The notes beneath the pieces are model-generated. The model was not told the origin of the DNA. It searched no databases and saw only the letters and a list, made by a program, of their open reading frames with translations. Shown here one piece after another: positions 1 to 9,164 of a DNA stretch of 40,728 nucleotides. The stretch is taken from contig NZUB01000049.1 of the NCBI GenBank assembly GCA_002696965.1, forward strand, positions 1-40,728, in the 5' to 3' direction. The position numbers and the translations under genes are program-made. Every line of letters starts with the position of its first letter. Positions within the stretch are counted from its first letter, which is position 1. Source of the DNA: Flavobacteriales bacterium. Its GTDB lineage: Bacteria; Bacteroidota; Bacteroidia; Flavobacteriales; TMED113.

Positions 1-585
1 TGGGATATTATTATGAAATTAGATGCAGATTTAGTTTTACCCTCTAATTATTTGGAACATATTGTCAATGAATTTACTAATAACTCTAAAGCAGGTGTTT
101 GTGGGGGGGTGTGTGTATTAGAAAATAATGGTATACATAATATTGAGAAACAAACTAATTTAGATCATGTTCGTGGTGCGATTAAAGCTTATAGAAGAGA
201 ATGTTTTCAAGAAATGGGTGGATTAATAAAAAATATGGGATGGGACACTGTAGATGAGCATCATGCTAGATTCAACGGTTGGGATGTTATAGTTAAACCT
301 AAATTACAGGTGATTCACCAAAGACCTACTCATAAAGAATTTGGTTATTTGAAGGCTGCGTTTCGGAATGGTCAGATGTTATATTCAATACGCATGGACT
401 TTATATTATTAATCGGTAATTGTGTTAAAATTTTATTTAAGTCGCCATATGTTTTATTAGCGTTATCTATGTTTTTTGGTTATGTAATAGCACTTTTTAA
501 GAGAAAAAATTATATTGTCAGTAAAGATTTAGGCAAGTTTATTCGTAGATATAGATATAAACATTTTTTTAATAGAATTAGTTAA
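1..585 (+). CDS. Family 2 glycosyltransferase, 5' end missing
   Basis: The frame is open to the first base of the window, so the gene is truncated at its start; the ATG at 13 lies inside the sugar-nucleotide binding strand and is not the true start. The visible part begins with MKLDADLVLP, which carries the DxD-type motif (DAD) of GT-A family 2 transferases that binds the metal and nucleotide-sugar phosphates. Later, GWDTVDEHHARFNGW (about residues 76-90 counted from the ATG) matches the acceptor-side region with its acidic residue, followed by a hydrophobic stretch (about residues 130-162) that probably anchors the enzyme in the inner membrane. It likely adds a sugar to a surface polysaccharide or lipid; the substrate cannot be told. 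Its last 8 bases overlap the convergent DUF2147 gene. The GT2 assignment is firm. Confidence 0.85.
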   Translation, partial: WDIIMKLDADLVLPSNYLEHIVNEFTNNSKAGVCGGVCVLENNGIHNIEKQTNLDHVRGAIKAYRRECFQEMGGLIKNMGWDTVDEHHARFNGWDVIVKPKLQVIHQRPTHKEFGYLKAAFRNGQMLYSIRMDFILLIGNCVKILFKSPYVLLALSMFFGYVIALFKRKNYIVSKDLGKFIRRYRYKHFFNRIS

Positions 586-1006
586 CTCTACTCCATCTAG
601 TTGTTTTGCCTATTAAACTAAAACCAAGATAGCCTCTCATAAAAAGAGTGTCTTTTCCCTCTAGTTTTGCGTTTAGACTATAAGTTTTCCCACTTCTTGC
701 ATCATATATTGTTCCATTTGACCATTGGTTGTCTCCTGTGAATTTTAATTGTTGAATTATAATTAAATTTTGAATAGTTCTTTGCCTTAAACTTTCATCG
801 GGATTTTCTTTATCCAATTTAATTTCTCCCTTCTCATTAAAAGGTTCAGCTAGCCAAACAATTTTCCCTTCGTATGTATTACGATCGATTTGGTAGATTT
901 CTATATGAGACTGCTTTTTTTCTTCTAACCAAATGCCACAAATCAGATTAGATTGTTGTCCAATTAATATAATTGGAAATAATAGTATAATTAACCTAAT
1001 AATCAT
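578..1006 (-). CDS. DUF2147 secreted protein
   Basis: A 142-residue protein with an N-terminal hydrophobic signal sequence (MIIRLIILLFPIILIGQQ). The mature part has the hallmarks of DUF2147: GIWLEE near the start, EGKIVWLAEP, the D-x-x-NPDESLRQR segment, GTIYDARSGKTYS, and a C-terminal MRGYLGFSLIGKTTRW. Family members are small exported proteins of the periplasm or outer membrane whose biochemical role is not settled. The gene starts one base after the stop of the M1 peptidase/barrel gene and so is probably translated from the same transcript, which hints at an envelope function. Its 3' end overlaps the convergent glycosyltransferase by 8 bases. Confidence 0.85.
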   Translation of the reverse strand: MIIRLIILLFPIILIGQQSNLICGIWLEEKKQSHIEIYQIDRNTYEGKIVWLAEPFNEKGEIKLDKENPDESLRQRTIQNLIIIQQLKFTGDNQWSNGTIYDARSGKTYSLNAKLEGKDTLFMRGYLGFSLIGKTTRWSRVN

Positions 1007-1007
1007 T

Positions 1008-4000
1008 TTAAAATGCTCTATTTAAGCCAAAGATACATCTTAGTTTTATTGAATTTTCTGTTGATGGCGAATGATTGACGTAAAGAGGTAAGTCGACTCT
1101 AAGTACTAATGGCTCACTATCTAGAACATGATCCCATAATCTTGATAATTCCCATGAGAAACCCATTCCCAAGTCCATATGAGGACGACTAAATGCTATT
1201 TTTTCAGTAGTATTATTTTCATTCATAACTCCCACATCCATAAATATGTAAGAGCTTAAGCCCCAGTAGTTTAATTTTGGTATTTTACTTGTATAATCAA
1301 TTTCAGTGTTAAATGCTATTCCGGATGTTCCCTGGTATATATTAACACTTCCATCATCAGTTGGTTCTGTCATATAATAGCCACTGAACCCTCTTAAGTT
1401 TAATCCTCCTCCCATATGAAAAGTTCCACTGTTATTACTGTAACCTGTCCAGTCATTTGGAATCCAACCTTTTGATCTAGTAAATGGATTCTCCATTAAG
1501 CTTTCTGGGTTACTACCTGCAGCATATAACATGCTTTCTAAAGGAAAATTACTTCCAAAACCTCTTTGAATAAAGAATCTTGTATGTATTTGATAACCAC
1601 TAATTGAATTTCTATTGATTGCTTCTAATGTTAATTGAGCAAAATCATAATCACTCATAATAGATGATGATTTTAATGATAATTGAATATTTCCATGTCC
1701 ACTTAGTTTATTGTTTTGCAGGTAATAGTATTTATGGGCTATGTTAACTGTAATATTAGTATTTTTCTTTTCTGGTATCCACAAGTCGTTATATATGAGG
1801 TAGTTTAAATCAGAATCATCTTTTCTTTCAAATCCACTTAGCGAAACATCTAAAGTATTCATTTTACTCCTATCTTTTATATTATAACCAATAGAAAAAT
1901 AACTCAGTCCATCTAATTCACTTGCTGCTAATCTTAATCTACTATTTTTAACATATTTATACATTGATGTAGAGTATTTAATTTGATAGGATACTTTATC
2001 ATTTTGCGCATTACCATCAAATTCGTCACCTTTCATTGCCCCTGTATTTAACCACATGTTGGCATTTAACACATGATGTTTTTTTAGATAATGACCATTA
2101 ACACTTGTTCCAATTTTTACACCATCAAAACTATTATACCAAAGACCTGGTCTTGTTTTTAATTCATATTTTCTTAGATTGGCCCATTTATGAACTCCAT
2201 AATCTAAGGAGAAATCAATATTGCCATTAAATCTATTATTAATCATATATGAATCTGCAAGTTTACCGCTCATGTCAATCATAATATTTTTTACTCCGGA
2301 TGGAATATGTGTTTTAAAAGTATATTCTTTATTTAAATTACCATAACCAATCCATCTAGGTAAAACAGTTGCTGATGTTTTTTTCACAAACCAATTATTG
2401 GGAATATGAAAATTGTATCTCATTCCAAATTTTGAATCAATAGTCAGGTCAATTGGCATTTCCATTTCTCCTTTTCTTGCAATAGTTACTGCAACAGTAT
2501 CATTAGATAATCTTTCAACTCTTTTTATTGCATAATCAAGGTCTTTATTTGTGTCTAACCATTGATCAAAAAACCAATTTAAATCTACTTTAGTAAATTG
2601 AATTATTGAGTTTCTGAAATCATTAAGATATGGATGAGCAATTTTCCATGTCTCAAAATAATTTTTCATTGCAGCAAGAAATAATTCATCACCTAATACA
2701 TATTGTAAATTGTACAGCATTGTAGCTGTTTTCCCATAGACATGTGTATATGATCCTCTATGAGCAAGTGATCCACCGAAATCATGAGAGTGAGTATTTA
2801 GTTTAGGTGTATTGTTTTCGGAGGCATCCATGGTATACCTATAAAATGCGTCATCATCTTTTGCGTCTAATTGATTAGTGTGTGAATCATAGTATTTATT
2901 AAGAAATGTTTTATTGTTTTTGAGCCATTTTATTCTGTCTAATACATCTACATTTTGATTATCTAATATAGTGTCGTTCACATAGGATGCATCTTTAGTC
3001 ATATATTTTCCTTCAATTTTTTCTGTGCCCCAAGCAGTTAAAAATTGTGTAAATCCTTCATCTAGTGCAGCACGATATGTTTCGTTATTGCCAATTTGCC
3101 CAAAAAACCACATGTGCGCAATTTCATGAATCAACAGACCTCTATACCCCGGATCACGACCACTATCTAAAGTAATCATTGGGTATTCCATGCCTGATCT
3201 AGCATCTGCAACAATAATTTTGTGATATGTATACATGCCAAAGTCTTGAGAAAAAACTTCAACTATTTCTGCAGCATAATCAGCTGCATTTTGCCATTTT
3301 GCGGCATGTTGCTCTTGTGCAAGGGAATAAGCTTTGATGCCATTCCAATCTGCAACACCAATCCTATAGCTAGGGTCCGCAGTGAATGCAAAGTCATGGA
3401 CATTTTCTGCATGAAATTTCCATGTTTTTTTCTTATCTGGGTTATATCTGATGATAGTTGACGGTGGAGTGTTATATTTTTTTGTAGCAAAATTTTTGAT
3501 ATCTAATTTTTTCATCAATTCTTCCGGTAATACTTCATCACGATTCGTCATATAACCAGTTGCCTCTACAATATAGTTTTCTGGAAATGTTAACTCAACG
3601 TCAAAACAACCGAAATTACCATAAAATTCTTTGCCTAAATGTTGATCGGTTGTCCAGCCAAATTTACTATCATATACTGAAATCCGAGGATACCAATGTA
3701 CACCATTGTAATGTTTATTTCCATATTCTGTATAGGTTTTCATTCTTCTTCTCACATTTCCAGCAGACTCCTCTCCTCCGAAGTATGATTCAAAATTGAT
3801 ATCAAATTTGATTGTTTCCCCACTTTTTAAAGGTTTTTCTAAATAAACCTTCATGATTGTATTGTCAATTTCAATGTCTAAACTTTTATCATTAGACTTG
3901 ATACTTAAAATTTCAAGATTTTTCTTTTTCAATTCATCTTCTCTAAATCTAGTAAGCATTTTATTACTTTTTCTAAATTTATCTAGATAAGAATCGGGTT

Positions 4001-4367
4001 CGAATGCATTTGCATAAAGATGAAAGAATACATGTTCAAGCTCATCAGGGGAGTTATTAGTGTAAATTAATTGTTGATTTGCTTTAATCATATTATCCGT
4101 GTCAATGATTTCTGCTTCAATTATGTAGTGAACATCTTGTTGCCAGTATCCCTCATGCGGCATTTTATTTTTCCAATAATTAGGATTTTGGGGTGAAGCA
4201 TAAGTATTTGGTTTTGTGAGTGGATTATAGCTTATTGTAGGTTTTTTCACAATAGTTGTATCAGGATTTTGTATTAGACTGTCAACGGTATTATAATTAG
4301 TGTCACCATTTTGTGCGTTTGTTGAAAACAGTATGAGAAAAGATAAAATTGAAAGTAATTTTTTCAT
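1008..4367 (-). CDS. M1 metallopeptidase fused to Omp85-like outer-membrane barrel
   Basis: An 1119-residue protein with a signal peptide (MKKLLSILSFLILFSTNAQ). Residues about 70-620 form an M1 (gluzincin) aminopeptidase: the exopeptidase motif appears as GMEYP at 392-396, the zinc site as HEIAH at 414-418, and the third ligand E437 in LDEGF lies exactly 18 residues after the second His. M1 peptidases without membrane anchors are usually 600-900 residues. After about residue 700 the sequence turns into alternating aromatic/polar strands typical of a beta barrel, with GGGLNLRGF (LRGF at 991-994) resembling the conserved L6 loop of Omp85/surface-antigen barrels, a strand SSYIFMDVGVMN, and a terminal strand ending in Phe. 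I infer an outer-membrane-anchored peptidase. Cotranscribed with DUF2147. The peptidase call is firm; the barrel family rests on motif resemblance. Confidence 0.85.
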   Translation of the reverse strand: MKKLLSILSFLILFSTNAQNGDTNYNTVDSLIQNPDTTIVKKPTISYNPLTKPNTYASPQNPNYWKNKMPHEGYWQQDVHYIIEAEIIDTDNMIKANQQLIYTNNSPDELEHVFFHLYANAFEPDSYLDKFRKSNKMLTRFREDELKKKNLEILSIKSNDKSLDIEIDNTIMKVYLEKPLKSGETIKFDINFESYFGGEESAGNVRRRMKTYTEYGNKHYNGVHWYPRISVYDSKFGWTTDQHLGKEFYGNFGCFDVELTFPENYIVEATGYMTNRDEVLPEELMKKLDIKNFATKKYNTPPSTIIRYNPDKKKTWKFHAENVHDFAFTADPSYRIGVADWNGIKAYSLAQEQHAAKWQNAADYAAEIVEVFSQDFGMYTYHKIIVADARSGMEYPMITLDSGRDPGYRGLLIHEIAHMWFFGQIGNNETYRAALDEGFTQFLTAWGTEKIEGKYMTKDASYVNDTILDNQNVDVLDRIKWLKNNKTFLNKYYDSHTNQLDAKDDDAFYRYTMDASENNTPKLNTHSHDFGGSLAHRGSYTHVYGKTATMLYNLQYVLGDELFLAAMKNYFETWKIAHPYLNDFRNSIIQFTKVDLNWFFDQWLDTNKDLDYAIKRVERLSNDTVAVTIARKGEMEMPIDLTIDSKFGMRYNFHIPNNWFVKKTSATVLPRWIGYGNLNKEYTFKTHIPSGVKNIMIDMSGKLADSYMINNRFNGNIDFSLDYGVHKWANLRKYELKTRPGLWYNSFDGVKIGTSVNGHYLKKHHVLNANMWLNTGAMKGDEFDGNAQNDKVSYQIKYSTSMYKYVKNSRLRLAASELDGLSYFSIGYNIKDRSKMNTLDVSLSGFERKDDSDLNYLIYNDLWIPEKKNTNITVNIAHKYYYLQNNKLSGHGNIQLSLKSSSIMSDYDFAQLTLEAINRNSISGYQIHTRFFIQRGFGSNFPLESMLYAAGSNPESLMENPFTRSKGWIPNDWTGYSNNSGTFHMGGGLNLRGFSGYYMTEPTDDGSVNIYQGTSGIAFNTEIDYTSKIPKLNYWGLSSYIFMDVGVMNENNTTEKIAFSRPHMDLGMGFSWELSRLWDHVLDSEPLVLRVDLPLYVNHSPSTENSIKLRCIFGLNRAF

Positions 4368-4430
4368 GTGTTTAATTTAATTTTTCACTAAGATACTAAA
4401 TTATAATTTTTATGAGACATGTATTGATTT

Positions 4431-5270
4431 TTATGTACTCAACATACTTAAATCAATACTCTTAACAGAGTGAGTTAAGCTGCCAATGGAGATAAAGTTT
4501 ACTCCACATTTAGCATATTTTTTCACATTTTTAATATTAATATTACCTGATGACTCTAATGGAATTAAGTTATTAACTCTGTCTACTGCATCTTTTGTCA
4601 TTTGTATTGAAAAGTTATCAAGGAGGATTCTATTAATTCCACCAATATTTAACACCTTATTTAACTCGTTAAAGTTTCGGACTTCTACAATGATGGGGAT
4701 CTCTTTATTAATTTTTTTATTAAATATTTGACAGTTTTTAATAGCATTTTCTATGCCACCAGAAAAATCTATATGATTATCTTTAATCATCATTTCATCA
4801 TATAGACCAAATCTATGATTATGCCCCCCACCTAATCGAACAGCTTCTTTATCTAAGAAACGAATAGTTGGGCAGGTTTTTCTTGTGTCAAGTATTTTAA
4901 CATTATAATTTTTAACTGCTTTTACAAATTCTCTTGTTTTAGTAGTAATACCAGACATACGTTGCATGCAATTAAGTATTAATCTTTCTGTAGCTAATAT
5001 TGCATGTTTATTGCCTTGTATTGTGAATATTATGTCATTTTTTTTAACAAATTGACCTTCATTAACAATAGATTTAAATATTAAATTTTCATCATAGAAT
5101 TCATATATATGTTGTGCTAAATTTATCCCTGAAATATAACATGCCTCTTTTGTGATTAATTTGGCTTCCCCAATCGTTCCTTTAGTGATACAAGCATTTG
5201 ATGTTAAATCACCTTGTCCCACATCCTCTTCTAATGATTTTTTAATAAAGTCTTTAATTATTTTTTTCAT
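4431..5270 (-). CDS. nadC: Nicotinate-nucleotide pyrophosphorylase (carboxylating)
   Basis: A 279-residue quinolinate phosphoribosyltransferase that converts quinolinate and PRPP to nicotinate mononucleotide, CO2 and pyrophosphate in de novo NAD synthesis. Length is normal. Diagnostic segments are EDVGQGDLTS near the N-terminus, TERLILNCMQRMSGI (94-108), the DTRKT motif at 128-132, and RLGGGHNHRFGLYDE (145-159), all substrate-binding regions of NadC. The C-terminal GVNFISIGSLTHS matches the phosphate-binding end of the barrel. Start ATG at 5270 gives the usual N-terminus. It is divergent from rlmH (55 bases between starts) and lies 63 bases upstream of the M1 peptidase gene, so it could head a three-gene transcript. 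No nadA or nadB is in the window. Confidence 0.96.
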   Translation of the reverse strand: MKKIIKDFIKKSLEEDVGQGDLTSNACITKGTIGEAKLITKEACYISGINLAQHIYEFYDENLIFKSIVNEGQFVKKNDIIFTIQGNKHAILATERLILNCMQRMSGITTKTREFVKAVKNYNVKILDTRKTCPTIRFLDKEAVRLGGGHNHRFGLYDEMMIKDNHIDFSGGIENAIKNCQIFNKKINKEIPIIVEVRNFNELNKVLNIGGINRILLDNFSIQMTKDAVDRVNNLIPLESSGNINIKNVKKYAKCGVNFISIGSLTHSVKSIDLSMLST

Positions 5271-5325
5271 TGATATAGTTATATTTACTACAGCTACAAA
5301 TTAGTAAATTTATTTATACGATTAC

Positions 5326-5766
5326 ATGAAACTAAGTTTTATATTTTTAGGTAAAAAAAAACTAGAATCTTATGACTTACTCATGAGTAAGTATTTCAAA
5401 AGGTTAAATAGTTTTATTAATTCCGATGTTTTATTTATAAATGAAAAAAATAATTTAAAATTGGAAAAAAAAATTTCCACCTTGCTTAAATCTAGAGATT
5501 TATTAGTTGTTTTAGATGAAAAAGGAATTCATATGAGTAGTGATAAATATGCTTTTTTCTTAAATGAAAAATTAAAACAATTTAATACCATTTTCTTCTT
5601 AGTTGGAGCTTCTTATGGCGTCCCTTTAAATATCATAAAACAAGCCAATTTTACAATTTCATTATCTAAAATGACCTTGCCTCATTTAATAGCTAGATTA
5701 GTGTTAGTGGAACAAACTTATCGCGCATTGACTATTCTAAATAATCACCCTTATCATCATGAATAA
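5326..5766 (+). CDS. rlmH: 23S rRNA pseudouridine(1915)-N3-methyltransferase
   Basis: A 146-residue SPOUT-class methyltransferase that methylates pseudouridine 1915 in helix 69 of 23S rRNA, acting on assembled 70S ribosomes. The knotted SAM-binding C-terminus is clear: FFLVGASYGVP (91-101), SLSKMTLPHLIAR (112-124), VLVEQTYRALTI, and the characteristic ending NNHPYHHE. Length is slightly under the usual 155-157. The last 8 bases overlap the start of rdgB, so the two are translationally coupled. The upstream 55 bases are shared with divergent nadC. Confidence 0.96.
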   Translation: MKLSFIFLGKKKLESYDLLMSKYFKRLNSFINSDVLFINEKNNLKLEKKISTLLKSRDLLVVLDEKGIHMSSDKYAFFLNEKLKQFNTIFFLVGASYGVPLNIIKQANFTISLSKMTLPHLIARLVLVEQTYRALTILNNHPYHHE

Positions 5767-6334
5767 ATATATATTAGCTTCTTCCAATAATAATAAAATT
5801 ACAGAGATAGCTTCACAATTAAAGAACATTGATATACTTAGTTTATCAGACTTAGGTTATTTTGATGAGATTAATGAGACGGGTTTGACTTTAGAAGAAA
5901 ACGCATTGCTTAAGTCTCAAACTATTTATAAAATTTATAAAATTGATACTATTGCGGATGATACTGGTTTGGAAGTAGATTGTTTATCAGGAGAGCCAGG
6001 GGTGTTTTCAGCTAGATATGCAGGTGTTTATGGTGATTCTCAACTCAATATTAAAAAATTATTACAAAAAATGGATAATAATAGTAATAGGAAAGCTAAG
6101 TTTCGAACTGTAATTTGTTTAAAAACGGGTACAAAAGAATTGTTTTTTGAAGGGGTTTGTTGTGGTCATATTTCTCATAAACCAATAGGTTTGAATGGGT
6201 TTGGATATGATTCTGTTTTTATTCCCAATGGTTATAAAAAAACATTTGCACAAATGTCGTTATTAGAAAAAAATAAAATTAGCCATAGATTTAAAGCAGT
6301 TAGACAATTAATTAATTATCTACAATCTCTATAG
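5759..6334 (+). CDS. rdgB: XTP/dITP diphosphatase (RdgB/HAM1 family)
   Basis: A 191-residue house-cleaning nucleotide hydrolase that removes dITP, XTP and ITP from the nucleotide pool, yielding monophosphates. The family signatures are all present: ILASSNNNKITEI at the N-terminus (phosphate loop), the catalytic ADDTGLEVDCLSGEPGVFSA segment, GFGYDSVF, and FAQMSLLEKNKISHR. Length is typical. It overlaps rlmH by 8 bases, and its stop overlaps the 3' end of the convergent ddl by 6 bases. High confidence. Confidence 0.95.
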   Translation: MNKYILASSNNNKITEIASQLKNIDILSLSDLGYFDEINETGLTLEENALLKSQTIYKIYKIDTIADDTGLEVDCLSGEPGVFSARYAGVYGDSQLNIKKLLQKMDNNSNRKAKFRTVICLKTGTKELFFEGVCCGHISHKPIGLNGFGYDSVFIPNGYKKTFAQMSLLEKNKISHRFKAVRQLINYLQSL

Positions 6335-7273
6335 TGATATATTTTCTATTTGTTCGGTGATAAAGTCAGTAATATTAATATTAGCACATTTTAACATCTG
6401 GGGGACAATACTTTTTTCAGAAAAACCAGGGATAGTATTGATTTCAATGATGTATGGTTTTTTATTTTTAACAATAAAGTCAATTCGAATAATTCCTGCT
6501 AAATTCAATTCTATATATAATTTTTTACTGATTGTTATTATTTTTTCCTTAATTGTCTTAGAAATTTCAGCAGGTGTTTTTTCAATTGATTGATCATGAT
6601 ATTTAGCTTCATAGTCAAAGATGTCATTTTGACTAATAATCTCAGTTAATGGTAGAGTAGTAATCTGTGAATTAGATTGATACACAGCACAGGTGATTTC
6701 TCGCCCCTCAATAAATTCTTCTATAATTATTTGATTGCCATGTTCTTGTGCTTTTTTGATAGCACTAGGGATTTCTGTGTTGTTATATACTTTTGAAATT
6801 CCAAAACTAGAACCACTACAACTAGGTTTAATAATACAAGGGAATTCTATTCTAGATTGTAATTTATAAATCTGAGAATTAGGTACATTATAGCCTAATG
6901 ATTGTAAATATTTATTACAATTATACTTGTTAAATGTTAATGTGGATGCAGATTCATCTGACGATGTATAGGGAATTTTTTTATTTTCAAAATACTTACA
7001 TAGTTTCCCATTTTCACCTGGTTCACCATGAATCATCATAAATATTTTGTGAAATATGATAATTTCATTATTTAATTGAAATGAAAAATTATTAGTATCT
7101 ACTGTGTATTGCGTGTCATCTATTATTACTTGAAATTCACTTGTGTTTACACATAAAACCAGAAATGCATTATATTTCTTCTTATCTATATGTTTTTTGA
7201 TAGTTTGCGCACTTTGTATAGAAATTTCTCTTTCTTCAGATGTGCCACCCATAAGAATTGCAATATTTTTCAT
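6329..7273 (-). CDS. ddl: D-alanine--D-alanine ligase
   Basis: ATP-grasp enzyme joining two D-alanines for peptidoglycan precursors. I chose the ATG at 7273 (314 residues), because MKNIAILMGGTSEEREIS is the family N-terminus; an ATG 24 bases upstream adds only a run of isoleucines. Visible motifs: GGTSEEREIS (ligand loop), MMIHGEPGENG, PCIIKPSCSGSSFG (ATP-binding beta strand and glycine loop), IIEEFIEGREI, and the metal-binding IIEINTIPGFSEKS near the C-terminus. Divergent from the PASTA protein and tail-to-tail with rdgB. Cytoplasmic. Confidence 0.95.
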   Translation of the reverse strand: MKNIAILMGGTSEEREISIQSAQTIKKHIDKKKYNAFLVLCVNTSEFQVIIDDTQYTVDTNNFSFQLNNEIIIFHKIFMMIHGEPGENGKLCKYFENKKIPYTSSDESASTLTFNKYNCNKYLQSLGYNVPNSQIYKLQSRIEFPCIIKPSCSGSSFGISKVYNNTEIPSAIKKAQEHGNQIIIEEFIEGREITCAVYQSNSQITTLPLTEIISQNDIFDYEAKYHDQSIEKTPAEISKTIKEKIITISKKLYIELNLAGIIRIDFIVKNKKPYIIEINTIPGFSEKSIVPQMLKCANINITDFITEQIENISL

Positions 7274-7351
7274 TATTATTATAATTAGAATAACCAACTA
7301 AATATAAAATTTGTTTTTTAAATTTTATATCTATTCTTGAAATAGAATAAA

Positions 7352-7359
7352 TATCTTTG
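7352..7359 (+). promoter_or_regulatory. Candidate -7 promoter element
   Basis: TATCTTTG fits the Bacteroidota -7 consensus TAnnTTTG and ends 17 bases before the ATG of the PASTA protein gene. I see no TTG at the expected -33 distance, so the call rests on the -7 box and its spacing, which is the same as at the cation channel and glmM genes in this window. Confidence 0.4.
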
Positions 7360-7376
7360 TTAAAAATTAACTATTA

Positions 7377-8132
7377 ATGAAATTAAATTTTAGATTTCAA
7401 ATTTTTTTATTTTCGATTGGAATTTTCTTTGCAATTTGTTTTTTTAAAGTAGTTGATTTAAGTCTTAAAAAATATACATTGCACCATGAAATTATTACTG
7501 TTCCTAGTTTAATCGGATTGAATATATCTCAAGTTGAAGATACTATTTTAGAATATGGCTTGCAATTTATAATTTTAGATTCCGCAGCTTATGATCCAGG
7601 TTATGCAAGAGGATCAGTCTTGTCGCATAGCCCAAAACCAGGTTCTGAAGTTAAGCCTGGTCGAAAAATATACCTTACTACAAACCCTATTACTGTTAAT
7701 TATATATCATTTCCAGAACTGATTAATAAATCTTTACGCCAGACCATAAATTTATTAGAAAACAATGCTTTTAGATTAGGAAATTTATATTATGTTGATC
7801 ATTTTGCAAAGGATGTTCTAATTTTCGCTACACATAATGGTATGAAAATTCATTTTAATGATAGTTTGCCAAAATTTTCAATAATTGATTTGCACTTAGG
7901 TAATGGTTATGAATTAGATGTGACTACACCAAATCTTATTGGACTTAGTTTAAAGGATGTCAAAAAAAAATTAAATAATACATCATTAAATGTAGGTGAT
8001 GTATATCTTGATTTCAATGATAATGATAGTTTGGCTAGTGTGGTGTATAAGCAAGATCCTATATTAAATACTAAATTAACTTTGGGTTCTTTTATATCCG
8101 TCTGGGCTAAAGATTCTATAATTAATAAATAG
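7377..8132 (+). CDS. Membrane-anchored PASTA-repeat protein
   Basis: A 251-residue protein with one N-terminal membrane segment (residues about 7-25) followed by three PASTA-like repeats on the periplasmic side, beginning near VPSLIGLNISQVED (residue ~42), FPELINKSLRQTIN (~113) and TPNLIGLSLKDVKK (~183). PASTA domains bind peptidoglycan or act as structural spacers; in other phyla they sit on PBP2x or on Ser/Thr kinases. Here there is no kinase or transpeptidase domain. It is divergent from ddl and 5 bases upstream of the RluD-family gene. The neighbour ddl suggests a cell-wall link, but the exact role is unknown. Confidence 0.85.
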   Translation: MKLNFRFQIFLFSIGIFFAICFFKVVDLSLKKYTLHHEIITVPSLIGLNISQVEDTILEYGLQFIILDSAAYDPGYARGSVLSHSPKPGSEVKPGRKIYLTTNPITVNYISFPELINKSLRQTINLLENNAFRLGNLYYVDHFAKDVLIFATHNGMKIHFNDSLPKFSIIDLHLGNGYELDVTTPNLIGLSLKDVKKKLNNTSLNVGDVYLDFNDNDSLASVVYKQDPILNTKLTLGSFISVWAKDSIINK

Positions 8133-8137
8133 TTTAT

Positions 8138-9163
8138 ATGCTAAGTAATGATCAAATGTTAGATAATGAAATGTATGAACATCATTTTTTTGAAGTTGAA
8201 AAAAATCATGATTTAATAAGAATTGATAAATTTTTATTACTTCGAATCTCAAATACTACTCGTACTAAAATTCAAAAATCTATTTCAGCTGGTAATGTTT
8301 TTTGTAATAACTCTCTAGTAAAATCAAATTATAAAGTTAAACCTAATGATAAAATTAGTATTCGTTTTGAATATGAACCTTATAATAAAGAGATTATTCC
8401 AGAAAATATACCCTTAGATGTTGTATTTGAAGATAATGATATTGTTATTATAAATAAACCTAGTAATATGGTGGTTCATCCGAGTTATGGTCATTACTCA
8501 GGTACCCTTATACATGCACTTTTACATAGATTTAAAGACATAAAAGTTAATAATGATAATCAGCGACCAGGCTTGGTACATAGATTAGATAAAAATACTA
8601 CTGGTTTAATAGTTATTGCAAGAAATGAAGATGCATTGACCTATCTTTCAGCACAATTTGCATCTAGGACCATCAAAAGAACTTATGTAGCATTGGTTTG
8701 GGGTGATGTTAAAGAGGAAAAAGGTACTATTACGGGTAATATTGGAAGAAATAAAAAGAACAGAAAGATTATGACTGTTTTTCAAGATGAAAATGAGGGA
8801 AAGCATGCAGTTACTCATTATGAAGTATTAGAACGATTTAGATATGTTACACTAGTTAAGTGTCATTTAGAAACTGGTAGAACTCATCAAATTAGAGTTC
8901 ATATGAAGCATATTGGTCATCCCCTTTTTAATGACAATGAATATGGTGGAGATAAAATACTAAGAGGCACTACATTTTCAAAATATAAGCAATTTGTACA
9001 AAATTGTTTTCAGATTTTACCTCGTCAAGCATTACATGCAACTAACTTATCTTTACGACACCCTAAAAATGATGAGCTTGTTTCATTTCAAGTTGATTTA
9101 CCCGCTGATTTGCATAATGTTGTTGATAGATGGCGAAAATATGTTTATCATCAGTTACAATAA
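8138..9163 (+). CDS. rluD: RluD-family 23S rRNA pseudouridine synthase
   Basis: A 341-residue RluA/RluD-type enzyme that isomerises uridines in large-subunit rRNA (RluD makes pseudouridines 1911, 1915 and 1917). An N-terminal S4 RNA-binding domain (IRIDKFLLLRI to about residue 85) precedes the catalytic domain. The catalytic motif HRLDKNTTGL places the nucleophilic Asp at D151, and RTHQIRVHMKHIGHPLFND is the second signature. The gene follows the PASTA gene by 5 bases and ends 1 base from the stop of the convergent methyltransferase. RlmH, encoded 2.4 kb upstream, methylates the pseudouridine at 1915, so two enzymes of helix 69 modification lie close together. RluD rather than another paralogue is likely but not proven. 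Confidence 0.9.
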   Translation: MLSNDQMLDNEMYEHHFFEVEKNHDLIRIDKFLLLRISNTTRTKIQKSISAGNVFCNNSLVKSNYKVKPNDKISIRFEYEPYNKEIIPENIPLDVVFEDNDIVIINKPSNMVVHPSYGHYSGTLIHALLHRFKDIKVNNDNQRPGLVHRLDKNTTGLIVIARNEDALTYLSAQFASRTIKRTYVALVWGDVKEEKGTITGNIGRNKKNRKIMTVFQDENEGKHAVTHYEVLERFRYVTLVKCHLETGRTHQIRVHMKHIGHPLFNDNEYGGDKILRGTTFSKYKQFVQNCFQILPRQALHATNLSLRHPKNDELVSFQVDLPADLHNVVDRWRKYVYHQLQ

Positions 9164-9164
9164 G

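Noticed and set aside
5271..5325. Promoter boxes between nadC and rlmH
   Set aside because: CAAATTAG and TAAATTTA each miss one base of the TAnnTTTG pattern, so I do not call them.
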